A stretch of DNA of 64,000 bases from Pedobacter cryoconitis (GCF_014200595.1 NZ_JACHCG010000001.1:1922001-1986000), one strand, 5' to 3'. Counted from the first letter of the stretch, positions 40,951 to 50,435 are shown. Made by a program: numbers and translations. The notes: generated by a model not told the origin, from the sequence alone.

Positions 40951-43900
40951 TCCGATCTCTACTTACCGCATTCAATTTCATGCGGATTTTACTTTTAATG
41001 ATTTTCGTAAATTGATCCCTTATTTGCATCAGTTAGGTGTAAAGACAATTTATGCTTCGCCAATTTTCACCGCTGTTCCTGGAAGTATGCATGGTTATGA
41101 TGGCATCAATCCAATACAGATTAATCCGGAGATCGGTTCGTTAGCGGAACTTAAATTAATCGCTAAAGAGCTGGCTGCTGTAAAAATGGGCTGGATACAA
41201 GACATTGTACCCAATCATATGGCTTATGATTACCGGAATCCATGGCTAATGGACGTGTTAAAAAAGGGGGAGCAGTCAAAATACAGAAATCATTTTGATA
41301 TTATCTCAAAGGATTTGGCAAAAGAACCATTAATGGCGCCTTTTCTGGGAGCTGGTTTAGCGGAAGAGATCGCGAATGAAAAGTTTTCACTAGTAAAGCA
41401 AAAAGGAGCATGGTTTTTAAAATATAACGAGAGTTACTGGCCATTGAGAAAAGGTACTGACCTGAAAGGTTCGATGCAGGAGATAACCGGGCAGCAGTTT
41501 TACCGTTTATGTTCTTATCAGGAAAGCAACGAACGCATGAATTACCGCCGTTTTTTTACGGTGAATAGCTTGATTTGTCTGAATATGCAATCGAAGGCTA
41601 CTTTTGACGATTTTCATGTTTTAATTAAAGAGCTTATAGACCAGAAGATATTCCAGGGATTGAGGATCGATCATATCGACGGGCTTTTTGATCCGATGCA
41701 GTACCTGGAAAATTTAAGAGCGCTTTGTGGGGAGGATGTTTATATCGTCGCAGAGAAAATTTTAGAGCCTGGAGAGGTTTTACCTACAGAATGGCCCATA
41801 CAGGGGACTACAGGATATGATTACCTTGGACTAGCCAACCAGTTGTATACCAATGAGCAGTCGGAAAAGAAGTTTGATAAATTTTATAAAAATCTGACTG
41901 ATGACCATCAGCTTGTTGAAGAACAGATCCATGAAAAGAAACGTAAAATTCTAAGTACTGCGATGCAGGGGGAGCTTGAAAATCTCTTCCAGCTTTTGCT
42001 GAATATTTTACCGGAAGGATCAGAACGACTGGCAACCGGAGATTTCGGGGTATTTAAACACATCATCTCTGAACTTTTAATTCTATGCCCGGTTTACCGG
42101 TTTTATGGAAATGCTTATCCACTGCCACAGCAGGAAATGGAGGCTATGGAAAAGCTGTTTGCAGAATTGGAAAAAGATAAAGAATTATTAAAGCCGGTTC
42201 AATTGATAAAAAAAGCACTGCTTTATGATCACATATCTTTTTATCAAAGATTGATGCAATTCTCCGGGCCGTTAATGGCTAAAGGTGTGGAGGATACTTT
42301 AATGTATACTTACAGCAGGCATATCGGCAATAATGAAGTTGGAGATTCTCCGGCAGTTTTTGGATTAAAGGTGGCAGATTTTCATGAGGCTGTCCTGAAC
42401 AGAGGTGAAAACTGGCCATTGACTATGAATTCTACTGCTACGCATGATACTAAGCGTGGAGAAGATGCCAGGGCAAGGCTGAGCATCCTTACTGATCTCA
42501 GAGGAGAATGGTTGCAGCAGGTGAAGGATTGGAACGTGTTAAATGCAACGGATGGAGCTGCTCCTGATGAAAATGATACCTATTTCATTTATCAGACCCT
42601 GGTGTCAACTTATGATGAGCGGGAAGACCGTGAGGTTTATCAAAACAGGTTTCTTGACTATATGCAAAAAGCCTTACGTGAGGCTAAAGAGAAATCCGGG
42701 TGGGAGAATCCGGACGCAGAGTATGAGGCTGCAACCAGTGCATTTGTGGTCAGAATTCTCGATACTCAACGTGAATTCTGGTCTGTTTTCATTGATTTTT
42801 TCCGAAGACTAGCACATTTGGGCATGGTGAAATCATTGTCTTCTTTAATTCTTAAACATGGGGTTCCGGGGATTCCTGATACTTACCAGGGTACGGAGCT
42901 TTGGGATTTTAGTATGGTAGATCCTGATAACCGCAGGGCTGTAGATTATGGGCTACGCAAACAGTATATGGAGGATTTTTTAAAAAAATCATTCAATATC
43001 AAATTATTGTGGCAGGAAAGCTCGGCAGGAGAAATCAAATTACTGATTTTGCAGAAACTGCTAAAGTTCAGAGCGGAATATGCTGAGTTATTCAGATCCG
43101 GATTATATATCCCGCTAAAGGTTACTGGTACGCATGCAGCTGATTTTATTGCTTTTGCACGCAGATATCAAACGGACTGGGCAATATTTGTAGTGCCTGT
43201 GAATGTTGCAGCGCTATTAACTGAGCAGAAGAGTTTGCATTTCGGGTTAGGGGATACTCAGGTTGTTTTACCTGCGGAGGCTCCGTTGGCTTATGTTGAT
43301 TTAATAGAGAATCAGAGCTGTGAAGTTAAGGATAGTGTTCTTGTGTTACAGGATGTTTTTAAATCTGTACCATTTGGCATCCTGCATCAAAAAGTTGAAC
43401 ATCAGGAAAGGGGCGCCGGGATTTTAATGCATATTACTTCATTGCCTTCTGCATTTGGTATTGGTGACCTTGGCCCGGAAGCAATTAATTTTATTGATTT
43501 TTTAGCCGCTTCTGGTCAAAAATACTGGCAGATATTACCTTTAAATCCTGTGCTGGATACGCAAGCTTATTCTCCGTATGCCTCCAGTTCGGTCATGGCT
43601 GCAAATCCTGTTTTAATTAGTCCGGAACTCTTAATCAAAGATGGACTGCTGGAGAATGATGATTTTAAAACAAAGCACCTGAAGGTCAAAAGAAAAGTCA
43701 ATTTTGCTTCGGTCGTTCAAAAGAAAAAGAGATTGTTAAACTTAGCTTATGAGCAGTTTAAACAAAAGTTTGAGGGGAAGGGTCAGGAGTTTTCAGACTT
43801 TTCTTCCAGCCAGGCTTACTGGCTGGAAGACTATGCAGTGTATGAAGTACTAAAGACTTTAAATGCTGATAAACCGTGGTATGAATGGCCTTCTGAGTTG

Positions 43901-44905
43901 AAAAACAAGGATTTGTCTGCTTTATCAGAATTTAAAGCTCAGCATGAGGATGAAATAAATGAGGTTAAATGGTATCAGTTTATATTCTTCAGGCAATGGA
44001 AAGAATTGAAGGCATATGCAGTGAGCTTAAATATAAAGTTAATTGGTGATCTTCCATTTTATGCTGCACTGGATTCCTGTGATGTGTGGGCTAACCAGGA
44101 GCTGTTTGAAATCAGTTCTTCAGGAGAGATGAAGGGCGTCGCCGGGGTTCCGCCAGATTATTTTAATGCCGATGGACAGCTTTGGGGGATGCCAGTTTAT
44201 AATTGGAAAGCGATGGAAAAGTCAAAATATGACTGGTGGGTGCAAAGAATAAGGAGAAATATTGATTTGTATGACTTAATCCGCCTGGATCATTTTCGTG
44301 CGTTTTCATCTTATTGGGAAGTTCCCGCGGGAAGCAGTTCTGCAAAATTTGGCAGTTGGAAAAAGGGGCCGGGAAGGCAGGTTTTCGATTTTCTAGCCGC
44401 ACAATTTGGAAATATCCCTTTTATTGCAGAAGATCTGGGGGAAATTGATGTAGAGGTGGTAGCGCTCCGTGACCACTATGAGCTGCCTGGGATGAAGGTC
44501 TTACAGTTTGCTTTTGGAGAAGATAGCCCGGCGTCCGTTCATGCACCCCATAATTTTACTTCGGTCAATTGCCTGGTTTATACGGGAACCCATGATAACA
44601 ATACAACCAGAAACTGGTATGAAAAAGATATTAATCAGGATGACAAAGCAAGAATTAACAGTTATACGGGTTCAAAAGTTTCTAAGGGAAACATCGCGCA
44701 CGTATTGATCAGGTTAGCTTATGCATCAACTGCCAATGTTGTCATCGTTCCGGTACAGGATATTTTGAACAAAGGGGCAAAAGCAAGGATGAATGTTCCT
44801 GCTTCGATTAAGCGGAATTGGGTATGGCGGGTAAAGTCCAGGGAGTTGAATGATGCTATACGTGTTTATTTACATGATTTAGTTAAATTATATGGACGTT
44901 CATAA
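40943..44905 (+). CDS. treY-malQ: Fusion of malto-oligosyltrehalose synthase (TreY) and 4-alpha-glucanotransferase (MalQ)
   Basis: 1320 residues. Residues 1 to about 815 are TreY: STYRIQFHADFTFNDF, PIFTAVPGSMHGYDG, DIVPNHMAYD, nucleophile Asp243 in LRIDHIDGLFDP, acid Glu271 in IVAEKILEPGE, and NSTATHDTKRGEDARARL. From about residue 820 to the end is MalQ: GILMHITSLPSAFGIGDLG, ADGQLWGMPVYNW, nucleophile Asp1116 in IRLDHFRAF, acid Glu1163 in FIAEDLGE, VYTGTHDNNT. Both domains keep their catalytic residues. TreY converts the reducing end of maltodextrins to a trehalose linkage; MalQ rebuilds chain length, so one polypeptide can keep feeding TreZ. Both are usually separate proteins of about 700-850 and 500 aa. 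Confidence 0.93.
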   Translation: MFNPISTYRIQFHADFTFNDFRKLIPYLHQLGVKTIYASPIFTAVPGSMHGYDGINPIQINPEIGSLAELKLIAKELAAVKMGWIQDIVPNHMAYDYRNPWLMDVLKKGEQSKYRNHFDIISKDLAKEPLMAPFLGAGLAEEIANEKFSLVKQKGAWFLKYNESYWPLRKGTDLKGSMQEITGQQFYRLCSYQESNERMNYRRFFTVNSLICLNMQSKATFDDFHVLIKELIDQKIFQGLRIDHIDGLFDPMQYLENLRALCGEDVYIVAEKILEPGEVLPTEWPIQGTTGYDYLGLANQLYTNEQSEKKFDKFYKNLTDDHQLVEEQIHEKKRKILSTAMQGELENLFQLLLNILPEGSERLATGDFGVFKHIISELLILCPVYRFYGNAYPLPQQEMEAMEKLFAELEKDKELLKPVQLIKKALLYDHISFYQRLMQFSGPLMAKGVEDTLMYTYSRHIGNNEVGDSPAVFGLKVADFHEAVLNRGENWPLTMNSTATHDTKRGEDARARLSILTDLRGEWLQQVKDWNVLNATDGAAPDENDTYFIYQTLVSTYDEREDREVYQNRFLDYMQKALREAKEKSGWENPDAEYEAATSAFVVRILDTQREFWSVFIDFFRRLAHLGMVKSLSSLILKHGVPGIPDTYQGTELWDFSMVDPDNRRAVDYGLRKQYMEDFLKKSFNIKLLWQESSAGEIKLLILQKLLKFRAEYAELFRSGLYIPLKVTGTHAADFIAFARRYQTDWAIFVVPVNVAALLTEQKSLHFGLGDTQVVLPAEAPLAYVDLIENQSCEVKDSVLVLQDVFKSVPFGILHQKVEHQERGAGILMHITSLPSAFGIGDLGPEAINFIDFLAASGQKYWQILPLNPVLDTQAYSPYASSSVMAANPVLISPELLIKDGLLENDDFKTKHLKVKRKVNFASVVQKKKRLLNLAYEQFKQKFEGKGQEFSDFSSSQAYWLEDYAVYEVLKTLNADKPWYEWPSELKNKDLSALSEFKAQHEDEINEVKWYQFIFFRQWKELKAYAVSLNIKLIGDLPFYAALDSCDVWANQELFEISSSGEMKGVAGVPPDYFNADGQLWGMPVYNWKAMEKSKYDWWVQRIRRNIDLYDLIRLDHFRAFSSYWEVPAGSSSAKFGSWKKGPGRQVFDFLAAQFGNIPFIAEDLGEIDVEVVALRDHYELPGMKVLQFAFGEDSPASVHAPHNFTSVNCLVYTGTHDNNTTRNWYEKDINQDDKARINSYTGSKVSKGNIAHVLIRLAYASTANVVIVPVQDILNKGAKARMNVPASIKRNWVWRVKSRELNDAIRVYLHDLVKLYGRS

Positions 44906-44923
44906 TCAGATGGAACCTGTTAG

Positions 44924-45307
44924 TTAAACGGATGCGAGGTTAATCGTCTCTAATTTATCAAAAAGAAGCCATGAACCTGATTCTGTATCGTTTATATAAT
45001 CCTGAAGTATTTTACTTAGCAGGTTAAGGTTATCAGTCAGGTTCTGGTGGATTTGTGTGAGTGGTAATGGTAAAATATCAGGTGGTGGTATAAATTGACT
45101 ATGTGTGTTGTGAAGTATAGTTAATACATCTTTTAAGGCACGATCAAAGCTTCCAAAGTTTGATGAGGTGTTTAAAGTATCAGCTGATATTGACATACCA
45201 CCTTGTTTTAATTCCTTTAACATATCAAGATATGGAATGCGGGATCTTAGTGTTAAAGATGTTTGTATGTTCTGAAGTAATCTATTTGCGAAATCTGTTC
45301 CTGTCAT
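44924..45307 (-). CDS. Small hypothetical protein coupled to an AraC regulator
   Basis: 127 residues, soluble, helical (FANRLLQNIQTSLTLRSRIP, ALKDVLTILHNTHSQF, NLLSKILQDYIND). No family recognised. Its ATG directly follows the TAG of the AraC gene (TAGATG), so the two are translated together; it could be a modulator of that regulator. Ends 18 bp from the convergent treY-malQ gene. Confidence 0.6.
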   Translation of the reverse strand: MTGTDFANRLLQNIQTSLTLRSRIPYLDMLKELKQGGMSISADTLNTSSNFGSFDRALKDVLTILHNTHSQFIPPPDILPLPLTQIHQNLTDNLNLLSKILQDYINDTESGSWLLFDKLETINLASV

Positions 45308-46201
45308 CTAATTGGTCATTTGCTTTTTAAAGCTATTTGGACTAACGCCAACTTCTTTTTTAAATAATCTTGAAAAATAAGATAAATTTTCAAAACCCAG
45401 GGCATAAGCAATTTCAGATATATTTTGATCTTTGCCAATCAGCCGGTTTTTTGCCTCAGAAATCAGGTAAATATGAATGTGTTCTAATGCGGTTTTCCCA
45501 CTTTCCACTTTTAACAGGTTACTTAAATAACCTGGCGATATATTTAGTTTTTCTGCGATAGCATTCACTGAAGGCAGCCCCTTAGTGTCTAAAAATCCAC
45601 TTTCAACATAATGCGCTAATTCTTCATTAAATTTTGTTACTGTTCTGGCAGAAATATCTGTACGATTGATAAACTGTCTTTTGTAAAAACGCTGGGCATA
45701 TTTTAGCATGGTGTCTACATTTGCCAGGATAATCTCCCGGCTATATTCATCCTGATTGTCACAGTATTCATTTTCAATTTTGTGATACAATTCCCATATT
45801 GTTTTTTCTTCCCTTGGAGTGAGGTGCAATGCTTCATTGATCTCGTAATCGAAGTAGTGATACTTTTTAATATCCTGATGAAGAGCATGACCATTTAAAA
45901 AATCTTCATGAATAAATATCAGGAAAGCTTCTTCTTCGAGTTCAAGATCCCGCATTTCAATTACTTGCCGTGGTTTGAAAAATAGCATAGAACCACATTC
46001 ATGATCATATTTTGTGCGTCCGTATTTGATTACACCGGCTATAACTTTCTTCAGGCCAATTACATAAAAATCGGTCGTAAATTCCCGGTTACCAATGGTA
46101 CAAAGCTGGCTGTTACATTCATAAATGCTGAATAGCGGATTTTCTGGTGGTGGAAATCCGTTCTCTTTATGTAATTCACTAAGGATTTTATAATGTTTCA
46201 T
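45308..46201 (-). CDS. AraC-family transcriptional regulator
   Basis: 297 residues. N-terminal sensing part (about 1-160, CGSMLFFKPRQVIEM, EEAFLIFIHEDFL), C-terminal AraC HTH pair (about 195-292): VNAIAEKLNISPGYLSNLLK and ISEIAYALGFENLSYFSRLF, ending in SPNSFKKQ. Paralogue of the regulator at 29095-30033. Downstream of an SDR gene on the same strand with a terminator between; the SDR is the natural target candidate. Confidence 0.92.
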   Translation of the reverse strand: MKHYKILSELHKENGFPPPENPLFSIYECNSQLCTIGNREFTTDFYVIGLKKVIAGVIKYGRTKYDHECGSMLFFKPRQVIEMRDLELEEEAFLIFIHEDFLNGHALHQDIKKYHYFDYEINEALHLTPREEKTIWELYHKIENEYCDNQDEYSREIILANVDTMLKYAQRFYKRQFINRTDISARTVTKFNEELAHYVESGFLDTKGLPSVNAIAEKLNISPGYLSNLLKVESGKTALEHIHIYLISEAKNRLIGKDQNISEIAYALGFENLSYFSRLFKKEVGVSPNSFKKQMTN

Positions 46202-46217
46202 GGCTGAAATAATAAAA

Positions 46218-46251
46218 GCACAATCTACAAAATTAAGGAGGTAGATTGTGC
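46218..46251 (-). terminator. Terminator after the SDR gene
   Basis: A perfect 11-bp stem (GCACAATCTAC/GTAGATTGTGC, 46218-46228 with 46241-46251), 12-nt loop, followed on the minus strand by TTTTATTATTT. Confidence 0.8.
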
Positions 46252-46271
46252 AGGTATAATTAAAGGGTTAA

Positions 46272-47090
46272 TTAGTATCCGTGAGCTGCTACAGCAACAT
46301 CTTTCCACTCTTCAAATTCTGCAAGGCGCTGTGTATAAACCTGCTGAACTGCGGGGTAAGCGATTTTACCGAGCAGGAAGTGTAATGGAGGGTTTTCGCT
46401 ATCAATTAATTGAAGGAATGCTGGTACGGTTGTTTCCGGATTACCCCAACTTTCTGGTGTCGCTCCCTCTGAAAATGCCTTTTTTAACGGATTGTAAACT
46501 TCGTTGGCTTCAGTTCTGATAGATGATGCTCCTGACCAGTCTGTAGAGAAGCCATTAGGTTCAATCAGGCTAACATTGATCCCAAAGCTTTTAACTTCAG
46601 TAGCCAGGGTCTCACTTAGTCCATTAACGGCATATTTTGAGGCATTGTAAAGGCCTAAAACGGGTAGGGTAATTAAGCCCAGGAAACTGGAAACCTGGAT
46701 AATGTGTCCGCTTTTTTGTGCTCTCATTACTGGCACTATAGCCTGACTTAGCCAAAGTACACCGAAAAAGTTAGTTTCCATTTGTGCACGTGCTTGCTGT
46801 TCGTTAGTTTCTTCAATTGCTCCGAATAAACCAAAACCGGCATTGTTAACCAGTACATCAATTCTGCCAAAGTGATCTTTAACTTTTTGTACGGCTTCAA
46901 AACAGGCTTCTCTATCATCAACATTCAGTTTTACAGGGAAAACTGAGTTTCCGAATTCTGAGACCAGGTCGTTTAAATCTTCAATATTTCTGGCAGTTGC
47001 GGCTACTTTATCGCCACGTTTTAAAAGGGCTTTAGCCCATAATTTACCAAAGCCGCGTGAGGCACCGGTGATTAAAATTATTTTTGACAT
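46272..47090 (-). CDS. Short-chain dehydrogenase/reductase
   Basis: 272 residues, classical SDR: TGASRGFGKLWAKAL, NNAGFGLFG, the S-Y-K set in VSSFLGLITLPVLGLYNASK, and a PNGFSTDW substrate-loop segment. Residue after the glycine motif (ATARN) suggests NADP(H). Followed by a terminator, then an AraC regulator. A TAAATTTG -7-like element lies at 47126-47119, 28 nt before the start, without a matching -33, which would fit activation by the nearby AraC protein. Confidence 0.9.
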   Translation of the reverse strand: MSKIILITGASRGFGKLWAKALLKRGDKVAATARNIEDLNDLVSEFGNSVFPVKLNVDDREACFEAVQKVKDHFGRIDVLVNNAGFGLFGAIEETNEQQARAQMETNFFGVLWLSQAIVPVMRAQKSGHIIQVSSFLGLITLPVLGLYNASKYAVNGLSETLATEVKSFGINVSLIEPNGFSTDWSGASSIRTEANEVYNPLKKAFSEGATPESWGNPETTVPAFLQLIDSENPPLHFLLGKIAYPAVQQVYTQRLAEFEEWKDVAVAAHGY

Positions 47091-47200
47091 CTCTTGAATT
47101 TGTTTAATTAGTATAAGACAAATTTAGGGGGAGATGCCGCGCAGGATTTATACAAAACCTTGAATTATTAGCACAAAACGTTTATAAGTACTGTTCCTGT

Positions 47201-48265
47201 TTATAAACCGAAACCTATACCAGCATTTACCATATTGTAATTTTCTGCTACGCCATAAGATCCAAACAGTCTCAGGACAGGGAATTTAAGCTGAAAGCCC
47301 ATATCAGCACGAAAACCTTTGATATAATTTGCGTTTATGTTTACAGGATCGGTAAAAGTGGTGTAAGATATTTGCGTCTCCGTTATGCCATTTATGATCG
47401 GATAGTTCCCTTTTAAGCCCACCTTTGTTTTTGATACGTTGTAACCCGCAGACAGGTAAGGAGTGAAGAACGAAAGCTGTTTGGAGAAAATGGCCTGAAC
47501 CAGATAGTTATCCAGATTGCCATAAATTTCCTGACGGCTAAAATCTGTTGATTGTTGCGGATCTGAGGGGACTAAAAAGTCATCTGGTTGCAGGTTCAGT
47601 TTTTTAGCGTAATGAAGTCTGCTGTAATTAAATGCAAGGGCGAAATCAAAGGGAATGGAATTCCCTCCGCTTGAAAAATCCTGGATAAGATTGTGCTTGA
47701 TACCAAAACCAATCATACTTACTGAACCTATGCCTTTATTAAGTTTTATCTTTGGAATGGCGCGGACTGTTACATCTGTATGCTGGAAAAGGCCTACCGT
47801 TAGCTGTAATTGTGGGGTGGGCACTATATCTTCAAACAGACCTCCTGGCATATCAAACGTCGTGAGTTTATGGCCGTTGGTATCATAAATATCCATAGCT
47901 GGGCCGTTAACATGTTTATCACCGCTAAAGGTGGGGGCTATTACCTGATTCAGATTAGCCGGACGAATATTGCTGGAAAGACCGATTTGCGTTACATTGA
48001 ATGTCCTTTCTGTGGTAGGTACAATGACTGCTGTAGCGGTAGCCCTCAGTTCAAAATGAAATAAGCCCAATGTTTTTGCTGTGTTTGTCCAGCCACTACT
48101 CATCCCCATGCCCAATCCTTTCAATAGCGGGCGCCCATAAGCGTCAACAAGTTTGGCGGCATCGTCCGGGCCGGCTTTGATCAGTTGTTCGAAGCCAGTC
48201 TGTGCTTTTATAGCGTTTGATGTTAATAATAGTAAGGTAGCGGCTATGTAAAGTTGTTTTTTCAT
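47201..48265 (-). CDS. DUF6588-type outer-membrane beta-barrel protein
   Basis: 354 residues with a signal peptide (LLLLTSNAIKA, cleaved before QTGF). The GADSxx-like opening LVDAYGRPLLKGLGMGMSSG and GLFHFELRATATAV match the DUF6588 family of Bacteroidota outer-membrane proteins; alternating hydrophobic strands fill the rest, ending in GIGFGL. No catalytic role expected. Monocistronic; the spacer upstream leads to the second LytS/LytTR pair. Confidence 0.75.
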   Translation of the reverse strand: MKKQLYIAATLLLLTSNAIKAQTGFEQLIKAGPDDAAKLVDAYGRPLLKGLGMGMSSGWTNTAKTLGLFHFELRATATAVIVPTTERTFNVTQIGLSSNIRPANLNQVIAPTFSGDKHVNGPAMDIYDTNGHKLTTFDMPGGLFEDIVPTPQLQLTVGLFQHTDVTVRAIPKIKLNKGIGSVSMIGFGIKHNLIQDFSSGGNSIPFDFALAFNYSRLHYAKKLNLQPDDFLVPSDPQQSTDFSRQEIYGNLDNYLVQAIFSKQLSFFTPYLSAGYNVSKTKVGLKGNYPIINGITETQISYTTFTDPVNINANYIKGFRADMGFQLKFPVLRLFGSYGVAENYNMVNAGIGFGL

Positions 48266-48601
48266 TATTAAATAGGATCAGGTTCAGCGTTTCCTTCTCT
48301 GATTGATTTGATGCAATTCTGAGGCTTCCTTAGCCAGGAATTTCTTAATTGCTAATATTATTCTCAAAATTCTAATTTTCATAATCCAATTTGCAGGTCA
48401 GGGTATACCAACGGTTACAAAGTTGGGTAAATTAGGTGTAATCAATCCTCTTAATCAAGTGAAACGTTCAAATGGTTTGGTGAAGTGTACAATTAATCAA
48501 CTGAAGCGATTATATTTCTTTTGATGTACAATTCAACCCCGACTTTGGCCGTTCCATGTTAAAATATTGCCCTCGTCTGGTTTTTTGAAATACATTTGCA
48601 A
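48266..48601. other. 336-bp intergenic region with repeated motifs upstream of the LytS-type kinase
   Basis: No gene supported. It carries a direct repeat TTAATCAAGTGAAACG (48451-48466) and TTAATCAACTGAAGCG (48493-48508), 42 bp apart; GTACAATT-x-TCAAC-like copies at 48487-48501 and 48526-48537; and a promoter TTG-N21-TACATTTG whose -7 element is at 48591-48598, 3 nt before ATG 48602. Confidence 0.65.
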
Positions 48602-49615
48602 ATGTTCAAATCCTATCAGCTTAAATGGTTTTTTATCCTCTCAGGTATTTTAGCAATAAGCACCCAGCTGCTGCGCAAAGAAATCTCCAGAGAAATAGCG
48701 TATTGGGAATATTTTAATTATGCACTCCAAAATTATGGAGTGATCCTGATTGCGTGGTTACCTTATGGATATTTCTTTAACCATAAATTCCCGTGGCTTA
48801 AAAATTACACCAAGAATCTGCTGAGTATAGTCGTGTCTATTTTATTTGCTCTTGGATTAGCATATGTTTTTTCCCTGGTATTACCTCCGGATAGATTAAA
48901 TGATAAGGCAGTTGGTTTTAGCAATTTATCAGACTTCAAAATCCATTTCGTTTCCTCTTTTTTTCTGGGACTGATTTGTTATGTAGTCTTTTATAGTATT
49001 TATACCAATGCCGCTTTACAGCAAACAAAGTTGGAGAATGAAATTCTTGAACAAGCACATCTTCGTGCGCAGCTAATATCTTTACAGCAGCAGATCAGCC
49101 CTCATTTTTTATTCAACTCCCTGAGTACGCTCAAAACTATTGCACCCGACTGGCCGACAAAAAATTATATTATCCAGCTGGCTATTGTGTACCGGTATGT
49201 ATTAAATTTCAATGAACATCACCTTACGCCACTAAGTGATGAGATTAATTTTATCAGATCATATCTGTATATTATGAATGAACGTTTTGAGGATAGTTTA
49301 AAGATAGTTATCAATATAAAGGAGGAATACTTAAAGTTACTGATCCCGTCACTTTCTTTACAGTTACTGGTAGAAAATGCAATTAAGCACAATACGATTT
49401 CAGCGGAGAAACCATTAGAACTGACAATTATTACAGATGATTCACCGGCACTTACAGTAGTGAATAATTTTCAGCCAAAGAAAGTACCTGCCGAAGGGAC
49501 TGGTACAGGATTGAAAAACATTCGGGAACGTTATAAGTTATTGGCTAATCAGGCTATCAAAATTTTAAATGAGGATGGGAAGTTCTCTGTCACTATACCT
49601 TTACTTCAAAAATGA
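48602..49615 (+). CDS. LytS-type sensor histidine kinase
   Basis: 337 residues from ATG 48602; the longer frame uses a TTG inside the -7 element and is unlikely. Four membrane helices in residues 5-140, coiled coil, His_kinase module with SLQQQISPHFLFNSLSTL, and HATPase with LLVENAIKHNTI and GTGLKNIRERY. No large sensor domain. Overlaps the regulator gene by 4 nt (ATGA). The efflux operon that follows on the same strand is its likely target. Confidence 0.92.
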   Translation: MFKSYQLKWFFILSGILAISTQLLRKEISREIAYWEYFNYALQNYGVILIAWLPYGYFFNHKFPWLKNYTKNLLSIVVSILFALGLAYVFSLVLPPDRLNDKAVGFSNLSDFKIHFVSSFFLGLICYVVFYSIYTNAALQQTKLENEILEQAHLRAQLISLQQQISPHFLFNSLSTLKTIAPDWPTKNYIIQLAIVYRYVLNFNEHHLTPLSDEINFIRSYLYIMNERFEDSLKIVINIKEEYLKLLIPSLSLQLLVENAIKHNTISAEKPLELTIITDDSPALTVVNNFQPKKVPAEGTGTGLKNIRERYKLLANQAIKILNEDGKFSVTIPLLQK

Positions 49616-50373
49616 GAGTAGTAATAATCGAAGATGAATTGAAGACGGCAAATGAGCTGAAAAGTATGCTCCAAAGCCTTAATGATGAAATTACAGTCGA
49701 GGCTGTTTTAAAGTCAGTAGCCGCTGCAACAGATTGGTTGAAGAGAAATCCTGCTCCCGATCTCATTTTCTCTGATATCCAGTTGGGGGATGGACTGAGT
49801 TTCGAGATTTTCAGAGAGGTAGAAACCAATGCACCTATTGTTTTTTGCACTGCATTTGATGAATATGCAATCAGGGCGTTTGAATCCAATAGTATCGATT
49901 ACTTATTGAAACCGATTGAAGAAGATATGGTGAAGAAAAGCCTCGAAAAATATCATCGGCTTAATGTACACTTGATTAATCAAAGTCAGCATGCCCAGAA
50001 CCTGAACAAGATCCTGGTGCAGATGGATTCGGGTTATAAGCAAAATATTCTCGTTCATTACCGGGAAAAAATAATTCCTGTCCGTGTGCTGGATATTCAG
50101 TTTATCTACGCCTCAAATGGTGCGGTATACTTGCATACTTCCAATGATAAAAGCTATGTAGTTCAACATACTATTGAACAATTGGAATCGATGCTAAATC
50201 CACAATTATTCTTTCGTGCCAACCGGAAGTTTATTATAAACCATGCTTTTATTACGAATATTGAACACTATTTCAATCGCAAGCTTTTCGTCATGACAAA
50301 AAGTGAAGCCCCCGAAAAGATTATTATCGGCCGGGTTAAGGCACCGGTCTTCTTAAAGTGGGTTGAGCAATAG
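49612..50373 (+). CDS. LytTR-family response regulator
   Basis: 253 residues. Receiver with IIEDE, phospho-acceptor Asp55 in FSDIQLGDG, and Lys in LKPIE; LytTR domain about 150-250 with DIQFIYASNGAVYLHT, IEQLESMLNPQLFFRANRKF, GRVKAPVFLKW. Starts within the kinase stop. The genes are closely similar in layout to the pair at 35707-37487. 161 bp before the tolC start, and the spacer holds a 21-bp-spaced repeat. Confidence 0.93.
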   Translation: MRVVIIEDELKTANELKSMLQSLNDEITVEAVLKSVAAATDWLKRNPAPDLIFSDIQLGDGLSFEIFREVETNAPIVFCTAFDEYAIRAFESNSIDYLLKPIEEDMVKKSLEKYHRLNVHLINQSQHAQNLNKILVQMDSGYKQNILVHYREKIIPVRVLDIQFIYASNGAVYLHTSNDKSYVVQHTIEQLESMLNPQLFFRANRKFIINHAFITNIEHYFNRKLFVMTKSEAPEKIIIGRVKAPVFLKWVEQ

Positions 50374-50397
50374 CCCGCAATTACTTCCTGTTTTCCA

Positions 50398-50435
50398 TTT
50401 TGTTCATTTCACTGTTCATTTTGTCCGTTTCATGG
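50398..50435. promoter_or_regulatory. Candidate LytTR binding site upstream of the efflux operon
   Basis: TTTTGTTCATTTCACTG (50398-50414) and TTTTGTCCGTTTCATGG (50419-50435), direct repeats spaced 21 bp. A -7 element TAGTTTTG lies at 50467-50474 with no TTG/TTTG at the -33 distance, so activation is expected. LytTR proteins bind imperfect direct repeats at two-turn spacing. Confidence 0.6.

Noticed and set aside
48330..48530. A ~68-codon stop-free frame in the spacer before the LytS gene.
   Set aside because: No start codon at its head, no recognised motif, and the same bases hold regulatory-looking repeats; AT-rich chance openness is enough.
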